From positions 1 to 64,000 of the forward strand of contig NZ_WKKW01000006.1 of NCBI RefSeq assembly GCF_009683175.1: a DNA stretch of 64,000 nucleotides. Direction: 5' to 3'. Every line of letters starts with the position of its first letter. Position 1 is the stretch's first letter. The position numbers and the translations under genes are program-made. Below are positions 45,433 through 54,685 of the stretch, one piece after another. Source of the stretch: Bifidobacterium asteroides (lineage in GTDB: Bacteria > Actinomycetota > Actinomycetes > Actinomycetales > Bifidobacteriaceae). The notes beneath the pieces were generated by a model. The model did not search any database. It worked only from the letters and a program-made list of their open reading frames with translations, and was not told where the DNA came from.

Positions 45433-46731
45433 ATGAGCCTGATCACCAACCCGCTGGGAGCCACGCCGGGCCGACCCGGCGACCGCGCCGCATTCTCATT
45501 CGAGACCCTGAACCGCCTGCCTGACAGCCCGGAAGGCCTGGGACGCAATGGCCGCCGCTACGGCCGCACCGGAATCATCCACACTCCGCACGGAGACATC
45601 CATACCCCCGCATTCATTCCCGTAGCCACCCAGGCGGCCATGAAGGCCGTCCTGCCCGAGCAGATGCGGCAGCTGGGCGCCCAGGTCCTTCTGGCCAACG
45701 CCTTCCACCTGTTCGAACGCCCCGGCCCCGACATCCTGGACCAAGCAGGCGGCCTGGCCCGGTTCATGAACTGGGACGGCCCCACCTACACCGACTCGGG
45801 CGGTTTTCAGGTGCTCTCGCTGGGGGCTGGCTTCAAGAAGACCCTGGCCATGGACGTGACCGGCATGAAGTCGGACCAGGTAATTGCCGAAGGCAAGGAG
45901 CGTCTGGCCTTCGTGGACGAGGACGGGGTCACCTTCAAGTCCCCGCTCAACGGCGACCGGCACCGCTTTTCGGCTGAGATCTCCATGGGCATCCAGCACC
46001 GCATCGGCGCCGACATCATGTTCTCCTTCGACGAGCTGACCACCCTGATGAACACCCGCACCTACCAGGAGCAGTCAGTGGAGCGCACCTTCCGTTGGGC
46101 CAAACGCTGCGTGGAAGAGCACCACAGGCTGACCCAGACGCGGACCGGCAAGCCCTACCAGGCCCTGTTCGGCGTGGTGCAGGGGGCCAACTATGAGGAC
46201 CTCCGAAGACGCGCCGCCCGCCAGATCGCCTCCCTGGACTTCGACGGCGTGGGCATCGGGGGCGCCATAGAGAAACGGCTGCTAGGGCAGACCTGCGCCT
46301 GGATCTGCGACGAAATGCCTGAATCCCGACCCAGGCATGTGCTGGGCATCGCCGCTGTGGACGACATCTTTGCGGGCGTGGAAAACGGCGGGGACACCTT
46401 CGACTGTGTATCCCCGGCCCGCTGCGGCCGCAACGGAGCAGTCTTCACCCGTGACGGCCGCTGGAACATCAAGCGCGCCCAGTTCAAGGCTGATTTCAGA
46501 CCCATAGAAGAGGACTGTGACTGCTACACCTGCACCCACTACTCCCGGGCCTACATCGACCATCTGCTTCGCGCCCATGAGCTCAACGGCTACACCCTGG
46601 CCACCATCCACAACGAACGCTTCTTTGTCAGGCTACTGGACGAAATCCGCCAGTCCATCGATGGCGGCTACTTCGACGAGTACAAGAAGGAGACCCTGGC
46701 CAGGTTCTACGCCCACGGATCCAAGGGCTGA
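45433..46731 (+). CDS. tgt: queuine tRNA-ribosyltransferase
   Basis: A 432-residue TIM-barrel enzyme that exchanges G34 for a queuine-type base in tRNAs with GUN anticodons. The first catalytic Asp is in YTDSGGFQVLSLG (about 119), the second in the FDGVGIGGAIEKRL to DDIFAGVENGGDTFDCVSP region, and the zinc site CDCYTCTHYSRAYIDHLLRAHE is complete. ATG 45433 has GGAG close by; the frame is open to 45361. No other queuosine genes are visible here, so base salvage is likely. Confidence 0.94.
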   Translation: MSLITNPLGATPGRPGDRAAFSFETLNRLPDSPEGLGRNGRRYGRTGIIHTPHGDIHTPAFIPVATQAAMKAVLPEQMRQLGAQVLLANAFHLFERPGPDILDQAGGLARFMNWDGPTYTDSGGFQVLSLGAGFKKTLAMDVTGMKSDQVIAEGKERLAFVDEDGVTFKSPLNGDRHRFSAEISMGIQHRIGADIMFSFDELTTLMNTRTYQEQSVERTFRWAKRCVEEHHRLTQTRTGKPYQALFGVVQGANYEDLRRRAARQIASLDFDGVGIGGAIEKRLLGQTCAWICDEMPESRPRHVLGIAAVDDIFAGVENGGDTFDCVSPARCGRNGAVFTRDGRWNIKRAQFKADFRPIEEDCDCYTCTHYSRAYIDHLLRAHELNGYTLATIHNERFFVRLLDEIRQSIDGGYFDEYKKETLARFYAHGSKG

Positions 46732-46787
46732 GCCAACACGCCCTTATTGCGCCGCGCAGACAACCGTGCTAACCTTTCCAGTTGTCT

Positions 46788-46870
46788 GCGAACGTGGCGG
46801 AATGGTAGACGCGCTGTCTTCAGGTGGCAGTGAGCTGATGCTCGTGAGGGTTCAACTCCCTCCGTTCGCA
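46788..46870 (+). tRNA. tRNA-Leu (CAG)
   Basis: An 83-base tRNA with a long variable arm. The acceptor stem GCGAACG/CGTTCGC is perfect, the anticodon stem CTGTC/GGCAG holds loop TTCAGGT with anticodon CAG, the variable arm is TGAGCTGATGCTCG-type, and the T loop is GTTCAACTC. CCA is not encoded. A terminator follows. Confidence 0.96.
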
Positions 46871-46880
46871 CGAAACGAAA

Positions 46881-46920
46881 CGCCGTTGGCAAGGAATTCT
46901 CCCTGTCGACGGCGCTTTTT
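46881..46920 (+). terminator. terminator after tRNA-Leu
   Basis: CGCCGT (46881-46886) pairs with ACGGCG (46909-46914), extended inward by two pairs, and is followed by a five-T run ending at 46920. Confidence 0.7.
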
Positions 46921-46944
46921 ATATCCCGGCCAGCCAAGTGGCTT

Positions 46945-47580
46945 TCACAGGCGAGCGGCAATCATCTCCTTGATCTTTCCCTCCTCCGCATTGGCCATGA
47001 AGTACTCTGCAAAATGCTCGCCGGAAATAGTCTCTTTAAGGAAGCCCTGGTCGATCCGCTCCAGCACCTCCGGCAACGGACGATAGACCTGACTCTTTAC
47101 ATCACGCAGGATACCGGCATTGCGACGCTCGGGCACCGCACGCTCCTTGGGGTAGCCGCCACCGGCTGGCTCGGCAAAGAGACGCTCAAAAATCAGCTTC
47201 AGGTTCAGCTCGGCTCCCCACCCAAACCCCTTGGCGAAGGGAATGGAGAGGGCATTGCCCCCGTTGATCTGGCTGAACAAGTAGGCATCAGTCGGATCCT
47301 CGGCCAACCCACAGACCACGCCAGGGAAACTGTTCAGGGCCGTCATGGTCCCCTGACCAGTCCCGCACCCGCTGATGACGAAATCGGCCGCCTTGCTGTT
47401 GAGTAGGATCGAAGCCAGTAGACCATTCTGCACGTAGGTCAGCTGGCTTTCCCCCTCCTTGCCATACATGCCATAGTTGAAGGCCTGAAGCCCTTTCTGG
47501 TCGCAGACCTCCTTCAAGGTCTCGAAAATCAGGGCGTTCTTCGAGGCCTGTGAGTTCTCGTTAATCAACGCTACTTTCAT
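46945..47580 (-). CDS. RpiB/LacAB-family isomerase, DhuI-like
   Basis: A 211-residue sugar isomerase. It has the RpiB core (KVALINENSQ start, active-site loop SGCGTGQGTM with Cys, and NGGNALSI), but is about 60 residues longer than plain ribose-5-phosphate isomerase B. The length, and its placement next to an SDR and a GH105 hydrolase, match DhuI, the RpiB-like isomerase described in streptococcal glycosaminoglycan clusters, which converts 4-deoxy-L-threo-5-hexosulose uronate to 3-deoxy-D-glycero-2,5-hexodiulosonate. That assignment is inferred. ATG 47580 has AGGCAGA upstream. The SDR gene ends about 100 bases upstream. Confidence 0.78.
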   Translation of the reverse strand: MKVALINENSQASKNALIFETLKEVCDQKGLQAFNYGMYGKEGESQLTYVQNGLLASILLNSKAADFVISGCGTGQGTMTALNSFPGVVCGLAEDPTDAYLFSQINGGNALSIPFAKGFGWGAELNLKLIFERLFAEPAGGGYPKERAVPERRNAGILRDVKSQVYRPLPEVLERIDQGFLKETISGEHFAEYFMANAEEGKIKEMIAARL

Positions 47581-47678
47581 GCTCTGCCTACTCTCCCTCA
47601 TCACTGATTGATTTCATTGCCCGTCTGAACCCCTGCATCCCATCGGACAGGCACTCCGGAAGCCTCTGACTCCCGGCC

Positions 47679-48488
47679 TTACTGAGGCTGCTTGCCGATA
47701 TAGGCCAGAATGCCGCCATCCACATACAGCACCTGCCCGTTGACGAAGTCCGAGGCCGACGAGGCCAAAAAAACCGCAGGACCCTGAAGATCAGAGGGAT
47801 CGCCCCATCGGGCTGCGGGCGTCTTCGAAAGGATGAACTGATCGAAGGGATGCCTGGACCCGTCGGGCTGACGCTCACGCAGAGGCGCGGTCTGCGGGGT
47901 GGCGATGTAGCCGGGTCCGATGGCATTGCACTGAATGTTGGCACCGCCGTATTCCGCACAGATGTTGCGGGTCAGCATCTTCAATCCGCCTTTGGCGGCC
48001 GCATAGGCCGAGACGGTCTCCCGCCCCAGCTCACTCATCATCGAGCAAATGTTGATGATCTTCCCGTGTTCCTGCTCGATCATCCCCGGCAGGACGGCTT
48101 TCGAGACTATGAAAGGCCCGGTGAGGTCCACATCAACCACCTTGCGGAAGTCCTCGACAGTCATGTTCAGCATGGGGATCCGCTTGATGATGCCGGCATT
48201 GTTGACCAGGATGTCGATGGTGCCGACCTCCCTGTCAATCCGGTCGACCATATCAGTCACGGCATCCTCATCAGTCACGTCGCAGACATAGCCCTGGGCT
48301 GGGATACCTGCCAGCCTGTAGGCCTGGGTCCCCTTGTCCACCGATGAGCGCCTTGAAGCATTGAAAACGATGGTCGCGCCCGCCGCATGCAGGGCGGAGG
48401 CTATTGCAAATCCGATTCCGTACACGGCGCCGGTCACCAAAGCCACCTTCCCCTTCAAAGAGAACCTCGACATGGTGAACTCTGCCAT
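47679..48488 (-). CDS. SDR oxidoreductase, KduD/DhuD-like
   Basis: A 269-residue short-chain dehydrogenase. The cofactor motif is TGAVYGIG (one substitution from TGxxxGIG), NNAG follows at about 100, and the active site uses Ser in ICSMMSELG with YAAAK. Gluconate-5-dehydrogenase and KduD/DhuD are the closest functional groups; beside an RpiB-like isomerase and an unsaturated uronyl hydrolase, reduction of 3-deoxy-D-glycero-2,5-hexodiulosonate to 2-keto-3-deoxygluconate is the best guess. ATG 48488 has GAGGAGG. It diverges from the GH105 gene across about 250 bases. Confidence 0.82.
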   Translation of the reverse strand: MAEFTMSRFSLKGKVALVTGAVYGIGFAIASALHAAGATIVFNASRRSSVDKGTQAYRLAGIPAQGYVCDVTDEDAVTDMVDRIDREVGTIDILVNNAGIIKRIPMLNMTVEDFRKVVDVDLTGPFIVSKAVLPGMIEQEHGKIINICSMMSELGRETVSAYAAAKGGLKMLTRNICAEYGGANIQCNAIGPGYIATPQTAPLRERQPDGSRHPFDQFILSKTPAARWGDPSDLQGPAVFLASSASDFVNGQVLYVDGGILAYIGKQPQ

Positions 48489-48741
48489 GATGACCTCCTC
48501 ATCACCGACTGTTGCGCTCGCAGAAGCTATATAGAGTATGCCGTATCTGCAGATGCACAACCGAACAGCACCACCGCTGGATTGGCTTAAAAGTATCAGG
48601 CAATGAGTTATGCGACAAGAAAGTTGCAGGCGCTTTCAACCTCGCCTTTCCAACACTCCGGGCCGGAATTCCAAAGGGGACGGCCTGGCTGCGAGACAGT
48701 AGGATATTCAATGAAACCAGCCCATCAACGAGGAAGGCACC

Positions 48742-49833
48742 ATGGTTCAGACCCCGTCAACACCCTTGGAGTATGCCCAGGCAGCGGTCGACACACTCCG
48801 CCGCACCTATCCGAACCCGGCCGACCTGCCGCCGATTCGCCATTTCCACTACCATCAGGGCGTCCTCCTGTCCGGAGTGCACCAAACCTACCTGATCAAC
48901 AAAGACGAATCCTATCTGGAGTACATAAGGGGTTGGATCGAATCCAACATGGATGACCAGGGCCACGTGCTCAACCATGATCCCGTATGCTTGGACGACA
49001 TTCAGCCTGGCATCCTCCTCTTCCCTCTCTATGACCATTTCGAATCCCCCCGGTACAAGACCGGCCTGGACCAGTTGGCCGACGACCTTGAAGCCTATCC
49101 GAAGAACGACGAGGGCGGATTCTGGCACAACGACGGAGTACCGCGGCAGATGTGGCTGGACGGGCTCTATATGGGTGGCCCAATCATGGTGGAATACGGT
49201 ACCCGCTTCGGACGCAGAAATCTGGTGGACGAGGCCGTCAGACAGGCCCTCCTGATGCAGAAGAAAACCCGCATACCTGAAACCGGGCTCTGGCGGCACG
49301 CCTATGATCCTGATCGAAATGAGCCTTGGGCCGACCCTGTGACAGGCCTCTCGCCCGAATACTGGGGGCGGTCCATCGGCTGGGTGCCCATGGCCGTGGT
49401 CAATGAGCTGGAACTGCTGCCGCAGGACCACCCGCGCCGCGAGGATCTGCGGAACCTGGTCCGCGACCTGCTGACCGCCGTCTGCCGCTATCAGGGTCCG
49501 GACGGCCGCTGGTGGCAGGTTCTGGACAAGGTTGGCAAAGAGGGCAACTGGCCTGAAAACTCATGCACCTGTCTCTTCGTGGCCGCCATCTGCAAGGCCG
49601 TAGACCAAGGCATCCTGGACAAGGCCTATCTGGAAGCGGCCAACAAAGGATATGAGGGGGTCATCAAGAGCCTTGAGTGGCAGGGAGATGACCTCCTCAT
49701 CGGCGACATCTGCGTAGGGACCGGCCCCGGCAGCTATGAGGAATACTGCCAGCGACCCACCAGCATCAACGACATGCACGGGGTGGGTGCCTTCCTGCTT
49801 ATGTGCGCAGGGATGGAACGCGTCCGGGCCTAG
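48742..49833 (+). CDS. unsaturated uronyl hydrolase, GH105 (YteR-like)
   Basis: A 363-residue (alpha/alpha)6-barrel enzyme. The catalytic Asp lies in PRQMWLDGLYMGGP (about 143), and the matching WGRSIGWVPMAVV segment is near 215. It removes the unsaturated uronic acid from oligosaccharides made by polysaccharide lyases; YteR relatives act on rhamnogalacturonan, GH88 relatives on glycosaminoglycans, and the motifs fit GH105 better. There is no signal peptide, so substrates must be imported. ATG 48742 has GAGGAAGG. Its stop overlaps the convergent symporter stop by four bases. No polysaccharide lyase or dedicated transporter is adjacent. Confidence 0.85.
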   Translation: MVQTPSTPLEYAQAAVDTLRRTYPNPADLPPIRHFHYHQGVLLSGVHQTYLINKDESYLEYIRGWIESNMDDQGHVLNHDPVCLDDIQPGILLFPLYDHFESPRYKTGLDQLADDLEAYPKNDEGGFWHNDGVPRQMWLDGLYMGGPIMVEYGTRFGRRNLVDEAVRQALLMQKKTRIPETGLWRHAYDPDRNEPWADPVTGLSPEYWGRSIGWVPMAVVNELELLPQDHPRREDLRNLVRDLLTAVCRYQGPDGRWWQVLDKVGKEGNWPENSCTCLFVAAICKAVDQGILDKAYLEAANKGYEGVIKSLEWQGDDLLIGDICVGTGPGSYEEYCQRPTSINDMHGVGAFLLMCAGMERVRA

Positions 49834-51194
49834 TCTGCTGGCTGTTGTATATCCTCGCCCTCTTCGATGTCCTGGTCGTCGAAGACCTTACGACCCTGGT
49901 AAAGGTCAAGGTCCAACTCGTTCTCAGTCCTGGCCACGATGACTGCCGTATTGGCGGCACCAGCCACGTTCACCAGCGTGCGGCCCATATCCACCAGCTG
50001 GGAAATAGGCTGCATGATGGCGATGAAGGGTACGGGCAGGCCAGCCGCCGTGAAGAGGGAGGTGGCGGTGATCGTGGCTGTGCCGGGCACGCCCACCGTC
50101 CCCACGGAAACCACCAGGGCAAAGACGATCAGGAGGGCGAAACGCAGGGGGGAGTAAGGAATCCCCTGAGCATTGATGGCGAAGATCGCCAGAAGGACGG
50201 GCCAGAGCCCGGCGCATCCGGGCATGCCCAGATTGGCTCCCAGGCTGGCCACGAAGGAAGCCGTCTCTTCGGGAACGCCGGCAGAACGCAATTGACGGAC
50301 CGTGACAGGAATGGTGCCGATGCTGCTCTCGGAGGTGAAGGCCACCACGCCCGCCGGCCAAAGGGAGCGGAAGAAGGGCAGAGGATTGACCCGGCCGACC
50401 AGGGCCAGAATCAGGGGTTGAACCAGGAAGAGCTGAATGGCCAGACCCAGGTAGGCCACCAAGAGAACCGCCAACAGGGGCAGAAGGCTCTTCAGGTTGC
50501 TGCGACCGATGGCGGCAGCGATCAGCGAAAGAACCGCATAGGGGGTGAAGCCAACCACGATTTGAGTGGCCTTGGACAGGACCACATTGCCGGCTTCAAC
50601 GAAAGCCTTGAAGGGGGCCACACTCTGCTCGCCGCGCGGGGTGGAGGCGGCCTTGTTCAGAGAGACCGCCAAAAGGATGGCGAAGATCACGACAGGAATG
50701 ACCTGGTTCTGGGCCCAGTTTTCCGCCAGGTTCGATGGGAAGAGACCGACCAGGGTATCGAGTACTCCCGGCACATCGTGAGGCTTGGCCCCCTTGGGCA
50801 AGGCCTGGTTGAACCCCTTGCCGACCTGGAAGAGCAGCCCCAGAACCAGGGCGATCACGGCGGCTGTGAAGGTGTTGACCAGGAGCAGAACGATGGTCTT
50901 CACACTGATGTTTTTCAACCGACCTGACCCGCCGATGCGGCTGATACTAGCAATGATGCTGAAAAGCAGGAGGGGCACCACGAGGGCCGAAATGACCTCG
51001 GACCAGACGTTGCCGAATGCCCCTACAAAGGTGGTGTGACCGGAGAAGCCCACACCCACCAGGATTCCCAGCACCGTCGCTATGATGACCCGCCAACTGA
51101 AGTTGACCTTGGTCCTCCTGCTCAGCAGGGCCAGCCCTGCAAAGAGAATGACGACCACTATCAGGGCCGCCCAATCCCAACCTGTTTCCGACAT
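49830..51194 (-). CDS. dicarboxylate/amino acid:cation symporter (DAACS)
   Basis: A 454-residue membrane transporter with about eight helices plus two re-entrant loops. SSIGTIPVTV (the serine-rich HP1 tip) and the VGVPGTATITATSLF stretch correspond to the substrate and sodium regions of GltPh-like proteins. The family imports glutamate, aspartate, C4-dicarboxylates or cystine (TcyP); the arrangement resembles the TcyP/cystine branch, but this is not certain. ATG 51194 has GGGAGAGG. A G11 tract separates it from csoR. Confidence 0.87.
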   Translation of the reverse strand: MSETGWDWAALIVVVILFAGLALLSRRTKVNFSWRVIIATVLGILVGVGFSGHTTFVGAFGNVWSEVISALVVPLLLFSIIASISRIGGSGRLKNISVKTIVLLLVNTFTAAVIALVLGLLFQVGKGFNQALPKGAKPHDVPGVLDTLVGLFPSNLAENWAQNQVIPVVIFAILLAVSLNKAASTPRGEQSVAPFKAFVEAGNVVLSKATQIVVGFTPYAVLSLIAAAIGRSNLKSLLPLLAVLLVAYLGLAIQLFLVQPLILALVGRVNPLPFFRSLWPAGVVAFTSESSIGTIPVTVRQLRSAGVPEETASFVASLGANLGMPGCAGLWPVLLAIFAINAQGIPYSPLRFALLIVFALVVSVGTVGVPGTATITATSLFTAAGLPVPFIAIMQPISQLVDMGRTLVNVAGAANTAVIVARTENELDLDLYQGRKVFDDQDIEEGEDIQQPAD

Positions 51195-51351
51195 TGCCTC
51201 TCCCTCATTGAGCTCTCCTCCCCAGGACCGAACGGCCCGGGGTTGGGGTTCAATCTAACAGGAGAAAAGCGGAAGTCCAACGATTCCCGGAAGAATGCCT
51301 ATACCCGTTGCTTATGGACTGCTATTCTCGGGCCGATTAGACCTGGCTGAC

Positions 51352-51362
51352 GGGGGGGGGGG
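51352..51362. repeat. G11 homopolymer
   Basis: Eleven consecutive G on the plus strand, directly after the csoR stop codon on the minus strand. Slippage here would not change the protein. Confidence 0.8.
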
Positions 51363-51644
51363 CTAGGAGCGGACCAGGCGGGCAATGGCATCGGAAGCCT
51401 CCTGCATCTTCTCGTCGGCCTCCTCGCCTCCCTTTTCGGCAGCCTCACGGACGCAGTGGTTCATGTGGTCGTCCAACAGGGTCAGAGCCACCGACTTCAG
51501 GGCGCTGGTCGAGGCGGCGATCTGGGTGAGGATGTCGATGCAGTAGGTGTCCGACTCGACCATCTGCTCAATGGCCCTGACCTGGCCCTCGACACGCCGG
51601 AGTCTGGTGATGGTCCGCTTTTTGTCGTTGGCATATCCGGGCAA
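51363..51644 (-). CDS. csoR: CsoR-family copper-sensing repressor
   Basis: A 93-residue all-alpha repressor. The copper ligands are Cys in DTYCIDI (about 35), His in DDHMNHC (about 60) and Cys in HCVRE (about 64), the Cys-His-Cys set of CsoR rather than the nickel or formaldehyde types. Start TTG 51644 has GGAG six bases upstream; no ATG is in the right place. It diverges from the copper ATPase, and a perfect CsoR-type palindrome lies between them, so it derepresses that gene when Cu(I) binds. Confidence 0.9.
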   Translation of the reverse strand: MPGYANDKKRTITRLRRVEGQVRAIEQMVESDTYCIDILTQIAASTSALKSVALTLLDDHMNHCVREAAEKGGEEADEKMQEASDAIARLVRS

Positions 51645-51735
51645 GGTTTACTCCATTCCTGTTCGCTCCATGGCCTTCATGGCGGAGCCGGGACCGACCC
51701 GTTCCCATGAAACCCATCTCGAAATTCACTATCAG

Positions 51736-51754
51736 TATACCCCTGGGGGGTATA
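51736..51754. promoter_or_regulatory. CsoR operator overlapping the copper ATPase promoter
   Basis: TATACCCC (51736-51743) and GGGGTATA (51747-51754) are perfect 8-bp arms around TGG, the GC-centred palindrome bound by CsoR proteins. The right arm contains TATAGT (51751-51756), a likely -10 box only seven bases before the ATG at 51764. Confidence 0.85.
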
Positions 51755-51763
51755 GTGAGGCAC

Positions 51764-54622
51764 ATGAGCAGCATCCTGGTCCTCATCGCAGCCCTGGCCA
51801 TCACGGCGGGCATCATCTGGTACTTCTTCGCGCCCAGAAAGGCCACCCAGGCCAAGGACGAGGGCGGCGTCCAGACCGTCCACATCACAGTCAAGGGCGG
51901 ATACAGCCCTCAGCTGATCCAGGTCCAGGCCGGACGACCGGTCAAACTGATCTTCGACCGCCAGGAGAGCGGGGAATGCTCCTCGCACGTGGTCTTCAAC
52001 GACTTCAACATTGACAAGACCCTGCCCGCCTTCCAGACCTCGACCGTCCAGCTGACCCCGCCCAAGGCCGGCGACTACCCCTTCGCCTGCGGGATGAACA
52101 TGCTCCACGGAATGCTCCGGGCCACCGACGGACCTACGATCGGCAGCGCACAGGCACAATCCAAACAGGCACAAGGCAACCAGCCGCAAAGCGAGCACAC
52201 ACAAGCCGAACCCACCGAATCCGCCAAACCCACTCAGACCACTGGCGGCAGCGACCAGGACGAGGCGGATCAGGAGCGCACGGCAGAAATCCGTGACCTG
52301 ACCAGGCGATTCATCGTGGCCTTGGTCTTCACGCTCCCGGTCTTCATCCCGGCCATGTTCGGCATGTTCCTGCCCATGCCCCACATTCTGATGAACCCCT
52401 GGGTCCAGCTGGTCCTGATATTGCCGGTGATATTCTACTCGGGCTGGCCCATCCACCGCACCGGATGGCTGGCCCTGGCACACCGGGCTCCGGAGATGAA
52501 CTCCTTGGTCGCCCTGGGCACTGCCACGGCCTTCCTCTATTCACTGGTGGTCACCGTGGCCCCGCAACTCCTGCCTGAGGGAAGCCGCGAACCCTACTAC
52601 GAGGCCGTAGGCACCATCATCACCCTGATGATTCTCGGCCAGATCCTGGAGGCACGGGCCCGGCGCGGCACCGGCGATGCCATCCGCGCCCTTGTCGGAC
52701 TGAGGCCCAAGACCGCCACCGTGGTGAGGACCGACCAGGACGGCAGGGAGACCACCCAGGAGATCGCTGTCGACGATGTGGCTGTTGGAGACGTGATTCA
52801 GGTCCATCCAGGCGAGAAGTTGCCGGTGGACGGCCAGGTCATCTCCGGTTCATCCTCAGTGGACGAATCCATGGTGACCGGTGAGCCTATACCCGTCCTC
52901 AAGCAGGAGGGTGATTCCCTTGTCGGAGCCACCGTCAATGGCACAGGCTCCCTGCGCTACAGGGCCACCCAAGTAGGACAGGACACGGTTCTGGCCCAGA
53001 TCATCCGCCTGGTCAAGACGGCCCAGACATCCAAAGCACCCATCCAGAAGCTGGCCGACCGGATATCGTCAATCTTCATCCCCGGAGTCATCCTGGTAGC
53101 GCTCTGGACCTTCGTAGCCTGGTGGGCGTTCGGCCCCATGCCCCGCGGCGTATATGGAATCGTGGCGGCGGTCTCCGTCCTGGTCATCGCCTGCCCCTGC
53201 GCCCTGGGTCTGGCCACCCCACTGTCCGTGACGATCGGCACCGGACGTGGCGCCCGTGCCGGCGTGCTCTACCGGTCGGCGGAGGCTCTGCAGGGAGCAC
53301 ATGACGTCGATACCATCGTCCTTGACAAGACCGGCACCATCACTCAGGGCCGACCTGAACTGGCCGACGCTCTGAGCGTGCAGAGAATGGATGAGGACCT
53401 ACTGATTAGGGCGGCCGCGAGCGCCGAGTGCAATTCCGAGCACCCCCTGGCCCAGGCCATCGTCCAGGCCGCCAAGGACCGCAATCTGGAGCTGGTCCCA
53501 GCCAAAGACTTCGACTCGGTCACCGGCGCCGGCATCGATGCGACCTTCCCTTCTGGATCTTTCAACGGAAGCAAGGGCACTTCGCATGTCCTTGTCGGCA
53601 ACCGCAGACTGCTCGAGGGCAAGGGAATCGAACTGGAGAATGAAACGGTGGACCAGGCAGGCGCGCAATCCCTCTTCGACACCGTCCGCAGCTGGGAGGA
53701 TCAGGGCCGCACGACCATCTTCGTAGCCATCGACGGCAGGCTTGCCGGTGTCCTGGCCGTGACCGACCAGGTCAAGTCCGGGTCCAAACAGGCCATCCGC
53801 GACATGAACGAGCGCGGCATCCAGACCATCATGCTGACCGGTGACAACCAGGGCACCGCCGAACAGGTTGGCGGCCAGGTGGGAGTCACCCGGGTGGTGG
53901 CACAGATCCATCCCGAGGACAAGGCGAGCATCGTCAAGGCCCTTCAGACCCAGGGGCACAAGGTGGCCATGATCGGCGACGGCATCAACGACGCCCCAGC
54001 CCTGGCCCAGGCCGACCTGGGCATGGCCATCGGCACCGGAACGGACGTGGCCATCGAGTCCGCCGACGTGACCCTGGTCTCGGGCGACCTGAACGCGGCC
54101 GTCAAGGCCATCGACCTCTCAGCAGCGACCATGCGCAACATTCACCAGAACCTCTGGTTCGCCTTCGGGTACAACGGCCTGGGCATCCCCATCGCCGCCG
54201 GCGTGCTCTACCCCTTCATCGGCCTCCTGCTCAACCCCATGATCGCCGGCGCAGCCATGGCCTTCTCCTCCCTGTCGGTGGTGCTCAACGCCAACCGGCT
54301 TCGGCACACACCCCTGAAGGCCAGGCCGATCAAGGAGGCCAAGCCAATCGACATGGATGCCCTGACCAGGGACCTCAGTATTTCCTCCCACCAAGAACAC
54401 AATCAAGAGAAAGGAAATGAGATGGGACTCTTCCATCATCATGACGACATGCAACAGGATCAGGCAGCGACAGACAAGGTCACCGACCCGGTCTGCGGCA
54501 TGTCCATCGACCCCAACACTGCCGCCGCCAAGCGCGACTACCAGGGCAAGACCTACTACTTCTGCTCGCAGAACTGCGTCGATACCTTCGACGCTGATCC
54601 TCAGAAGGTGCTCAACAAGTAG
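51764..54622 (+). CDS. copA: copper-exporting P1B ATPase with cupredoxin-like head and YHS tail
   Basis: A 952-residue fusion. One N-terminal helix (about 3-20) is followed by a cupredoxin-like domain (about 45-117) with the probable ligands in ESGECSSH and [11 protein letters not shown], then a His/Gln-rich linker. The CopA core follows: actuator VTGEP, metal site IACPCALG (about 475), DKTGTITQ (about 519), SEHPLA, and [10 protein letters not shown] (about 738). Residues 905-950 form a YHS domain ([19 protein letters not shown]). It exports Cu(I); the extra domains replace the usual HMA repeats, which are absent. An ATG at 51707 lies ahead of the CsoR operator, so 51764 is the real start. 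The YHS part is preceded by [10 protein letters not shown] after a GAAAGGAAATGAG site, hinting that it was once a separate gene. Confidence 0.92.
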   Translation: MSSILVLIAALAITAGIIWYFFAPRKATQAKDEGGVQTVHITVKGGYSPQLIQVQAGRPVKLIFDRQESGECSSHVVFNDFNIDKTLPAFQTSTVQLTPPKAGDYPFACGMNMLHGMLRATDGPTIGSAQAQSKQAQGNQPQSEHTQAEPTESAKPTQTTGGSDQDEADQERTAEIRDLTRRFIVALVFTLPVFIPAMFGMFLPMPHILMNPWVQLVLILPVIFYSGWPIHRTGWLALAHRAPEMNSLVALGTATAFLYSLVVTVAPQLLPEGSREPYYEAVGTIITLMILGQILEARARRGTGDAIRALVGLRPKTATVVRTDQDGRETTQEIAVDDVAVGDVIQVHPGEKLPVDGQVISGSSSVDESMVTGEPIPVLKQEGDSLVGATVNGTGSLRYRATQVGQDTVLAQIIRLVKTAQTSKAPIQKLADRISSIFIPGVILVALWTFVAWWAFGPMPRGVYGIVAAVSVLVIACPCALGLATPLSVTIGTGRGARAGVLYRSAEALQGAHDVDTIVLDKTGTITQGRPELADALSVQRMDEDLLIRAAASAECNSEHPLAQAIVQAAKDRNLELVPAKDFDSVTGAGIDATFPSGSFNGSKGTSHVLVGNRRLLEGKGIELENETVDQAGAQSLFDTVRSWEDQGRTTIFVAIDGRLAGVLAVTDQVKSGSKQAIRDMNERGIQTIMLTGDNQGTAEQVGGQVGVTRVVAQIHPEDKASIVKALQTQGHKVAMIGDGINDAPALAQADLGMAIGTGTDVAIESADVTLVSGDLNAAVKAIDLSAATMRNIHQNLWFAFGYNGLGIPIAAGVLYPFIGLLLNPMIAGAAMAFSSLSVVLNANRLRHTPLKARPIKEAKPIDMDALTRDLSISSHQEHNQEKGNEMGLFHHHDDMQQDQAATDKVTDPVCGMSIDPNTAAAKRDYQGKTYYFCSQNCVDTFDADPQKVLNK

Positions 54623-54643
54623 AATTGCAGGCGTATCATATCT

Positions 54644-54668
54644 CTGTAGACACTTTTTATGTCTACAG
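54644..54668. promoter_or_regulatory. 9-bp palindrome ahead of the AAA/RloB-like cassette
   Basis: CTGTAGACA (54644-54652) and TGTCTACAG (54660-54668) are perfect arms around a 7-base CTTTTTA loop. It lies 22 bases after the copA stop and 18 bases before the ATPase start. It could be an operator for the cassette or a hairpin ending copA transcription; no T-run follows on the plus strand. Confidence 0.5.
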
Positions 54669-54685
54669 GGATATTGGTGGTTATT

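Noticed and set aside
51707-51763. Upstream ATG for the copper ATPase
   Set aside because: It would place the CsoR operator and -10 box inside the coding region; ATG 51764 follows the operator.
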